A stretch of DNA of 6,028 nucleotides from the NCBI GenBank assembly GCA_036387915.1, contig DASVSV010000182.1, forward strand, positions 1 to 6,028, given 5' to 3'. The translations under genes and the position numbers were made by a program. Source of the stretch: QHVT01 sp036387915 (GTDB lineage Bacteria; Acidobacteriota; Thermoanaerobaculia; Gp7-AA8). Below are positions 5,002 to 6,028 of the stretch, piece by piece. Position 1 is the stretch's first letter; each line of letters opens with the position of its first letter. The notes beneath the pieces were generated by a model. That model worked only from the letters and a program-made list of their open reading frames with translations, ran no database searches and was not told the origin of the DNA.

Positions 5002-6028
5002 TCAAGGCGCCTTCGGTGGCCCCGCCGGGATGTACGGCTTGTACGTCACTCCCGCCGTGCTCTTCGCGAACTCGTCCCGGATGGCCTTGACCGACGACGG
5101 GTCGCGGAACAGATCGACCATCGTCGCGGCGAGCGCCTTCGACGCGTAGAACATCCCCTTGTGGCCGATCGACATCCCGCCGCACGCGACCACCGGCCAT
5201 CCGTGCCACGGCGCGCCAACGGGCGCGGTGGTGACGGACATGTGGATCGTCGGCACGTTCCAGCTCACGTCAGCGACGTCGGTCGAGCCGCCTTCGGGCT
5301 TGCCGGGATTCGGGTCGAAGGGCTTCAGCGTGTCGACGAGGCCCTTCTGCTCGACGCCGCTCTCCTTCTGGATGGCGCGCGCGAACTGCTGTTCCTGCGT
5401 CGTGAAGTCGAGCGGCCCGAGCCAGTCCATGTTCTGCCAGGCGAGGCGCTGGCCGGTCATGTTGACGAGCATGTTCCAGTCGCCGCCCTGCACGTTGACC
5501 TGCGACTCGACGTTGGCCGCGAGCGCCGCGCCCTGCGCGATCTGGCGGATGCGCTCCAGCAGGCGATCGACCTCGGCGCGCTCTTCGTCGCGCAGCCAGA
5601 TCCAGATCTTCGCGTAGTCGGGGACGACGTTCGGGACGTTGCCCGCCTGCTGCACGACGTAATGCATCCGCGACGACGGGCGGATGTGCTCGCGCATCAT
5701 GTTCACGGCGTAGGTGAAGATCTCCACGCCGTCCGCCGCGCTGCGGCCGTTCCACGGGTCGAACGCCGCGTGCGCCGAGCGCCCCCGAAACTCGACGGTG
5801 AGGTCGACCAGCGCTTGCGTGCTTTTCGTGTCGGACTGCGTCTCGTCACTCGGGTGCCAGGCCAGCATCACGTCGACGCCGTTGAACACGCCCTCGCGCA
5901 GCATGTACAGCTTCCCCCCCACGGCCTCCTCGGCCGGCGTGCCGAAGAATTTGATCGTCCCCTGCAACTTCCCCGCGGCGATCAGCTCCTTGATTGCCAG
6001 CGCGGCGCCGAGGGAGCCGACGCCGAAG
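5002..6028 (-). CDS. M20D-family amidohydrolase, AbgB-like (N-terminus off right edge)
   Basis: 341 codons are visible, from FGVGSLGAALAIKEL at the right edge to the TGA at 5004-5002. AbgB-type enzymes are usually about 480 residues, so roughly 140-160 N-terminal residues, including the CGHN metal motif and any signal peptide, are missing. Seen (visible numbering): GTPAEE (29-34), whose first Glu is the general base and second a metal ligand; WHP with H58; the dimerisation/lid domain from about 72 with GRSAHAAFDPWNGRSAADG; and IGHKGM near the C-terminus, giving the last metal His (H289). Family knowledge: M20D peptidases use two metal ions (Zn, Mn or Co) to cut amide bonds of N-acyl or aminoacyl conjugates. 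AbgB is one subunit of the p-aminobenzoyl-glutamate hydrolase, while other members cleave small amide conjugates. The real substrate here is unknown. It converges on the kinase gene across a palindromic repeat. All visible metal and catalytic residues are intact. Confidence 0.88.
   Translation of the reverse strand, partial: FGVGSLGAALAIKELIAAGKLQGTIKFFGTPAEEAVGGKLYMLREGVFNGVDVMLAWHPSDETQSDTKSTQALVDLTVEFRGRSAHAAFDPWNGRSAADGVEIFTYAVNMMREHIRPSSRMHYVVQQAGNVPNVVPDYAKIWIWLRDEERAEVDRLLERIRQIAQGAALAANVESQVNVQGGDWNMLVNMTGQRLAWQNMDWLGPLDFTTQEQQFARAIQKESGVEQKGLVDTLKPFDPNPGKPEGGSTDVADVSWNVPTIHMSVTTAPVGAPWHGWPVVACGGMSIGHKGMFYASKALAATMVDLFRDPSSVKAIRDEFAKSTAGVTYKPYIPAGPPKAP

Noticed and set aside
2906..5209. 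Very long minus-strand open frame (767 codons) antisense to the kinase
   Set aside because: Its product is Arg/Gly/Ala/Asp/Val-rich without family motifs, and it runs across the kinase gene, a palindromic repeat and the end of another gene. It is the usual by-product of G/C-rich third positions on the other strand.
5159..5617. Plus-strand open frame (152 codons) inside the amidohydrolase gene
   Set aside because: Ser/Cys/Arg-rich shadow of a well-supported minus-strand M20 gene, with no motif of its own.

Overview
This is a GC-rich window of ordinary bacterial chromosome. The third codon positions are strongly G/C, and the Shine-Dalgarno sites have the GGAGG form. The gene content is an acyl-CoA dehydrogenase, a cupredoxin of the 'methylamine utilisation protein-like' type, a large Hanks-type Ser/Thr kinase receptor and an AbgB-like M20 amidohydrolase, with long palindromic intergenic repeats between them. 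This mix fits Acidobacteriota or a similar GC-rich soil or sediment lineage. That assignment is an inference from gene style; no marker gene in the window fixes it.

Layout. 1-184 (minus) is the N-terminus of an acyl-CoA dehydrogenase that continues off the left edge. 185-263 is a short divergent promoter region. 264-352 (plus) is a complete tRNA-Leu(UAA) with encoded CCA. 353-510 holds a candidate promoter overlapped by a 14-bp palindrome, followed by a hairpin-bearing leader. 511-762 (plus) is a small four-cysteine zinc-ribbon-like protein. 763-1369 is about 600 bp without a convincing gene. It contains a two-hairpin inverted repeat (771-877), an intrinsic terminator facing the minus strand (884-917), several hairpins, a candidate minus-strand non-coding transcript, and the promoter of the next gene. 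1370-2029 and 2033-4783 (plus) form a tight two-gene operon: a secreted cupredoxin, then a 916-residue transmembrane receptor kinase. 4784-5001 carries a second, unrelated inverted repeat between convergent genes. 5002-6028 (minus) is the C-terminal two thirds of an AbgB-like M20D amidohydrolase.

The most interesting part is the cupredoxin/kinase operon. The kinase has an unusual order: TM - extracytoplasmic Cache-like sensor - TM - HAMP - class III cyclase-like domain - C-terminal Ser/Thr kinase. The cyclase-like domain has lost one metal Asp and the transition-state Asn/Arg pair, while the kinase keeps all its catalytic residues. It therefore reads as a receptor in which a dead cyclase fold relays or gates a live kinase. 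This is the reverse of animal receptor guanylyl cyclases, where a pseudokinase precedes a live cyclase. A periplasmic type 1 copper protein encoded 3 nt upstream is a natural candidate partner or ligand source for the sensor, but the sequence alone cannot show that.
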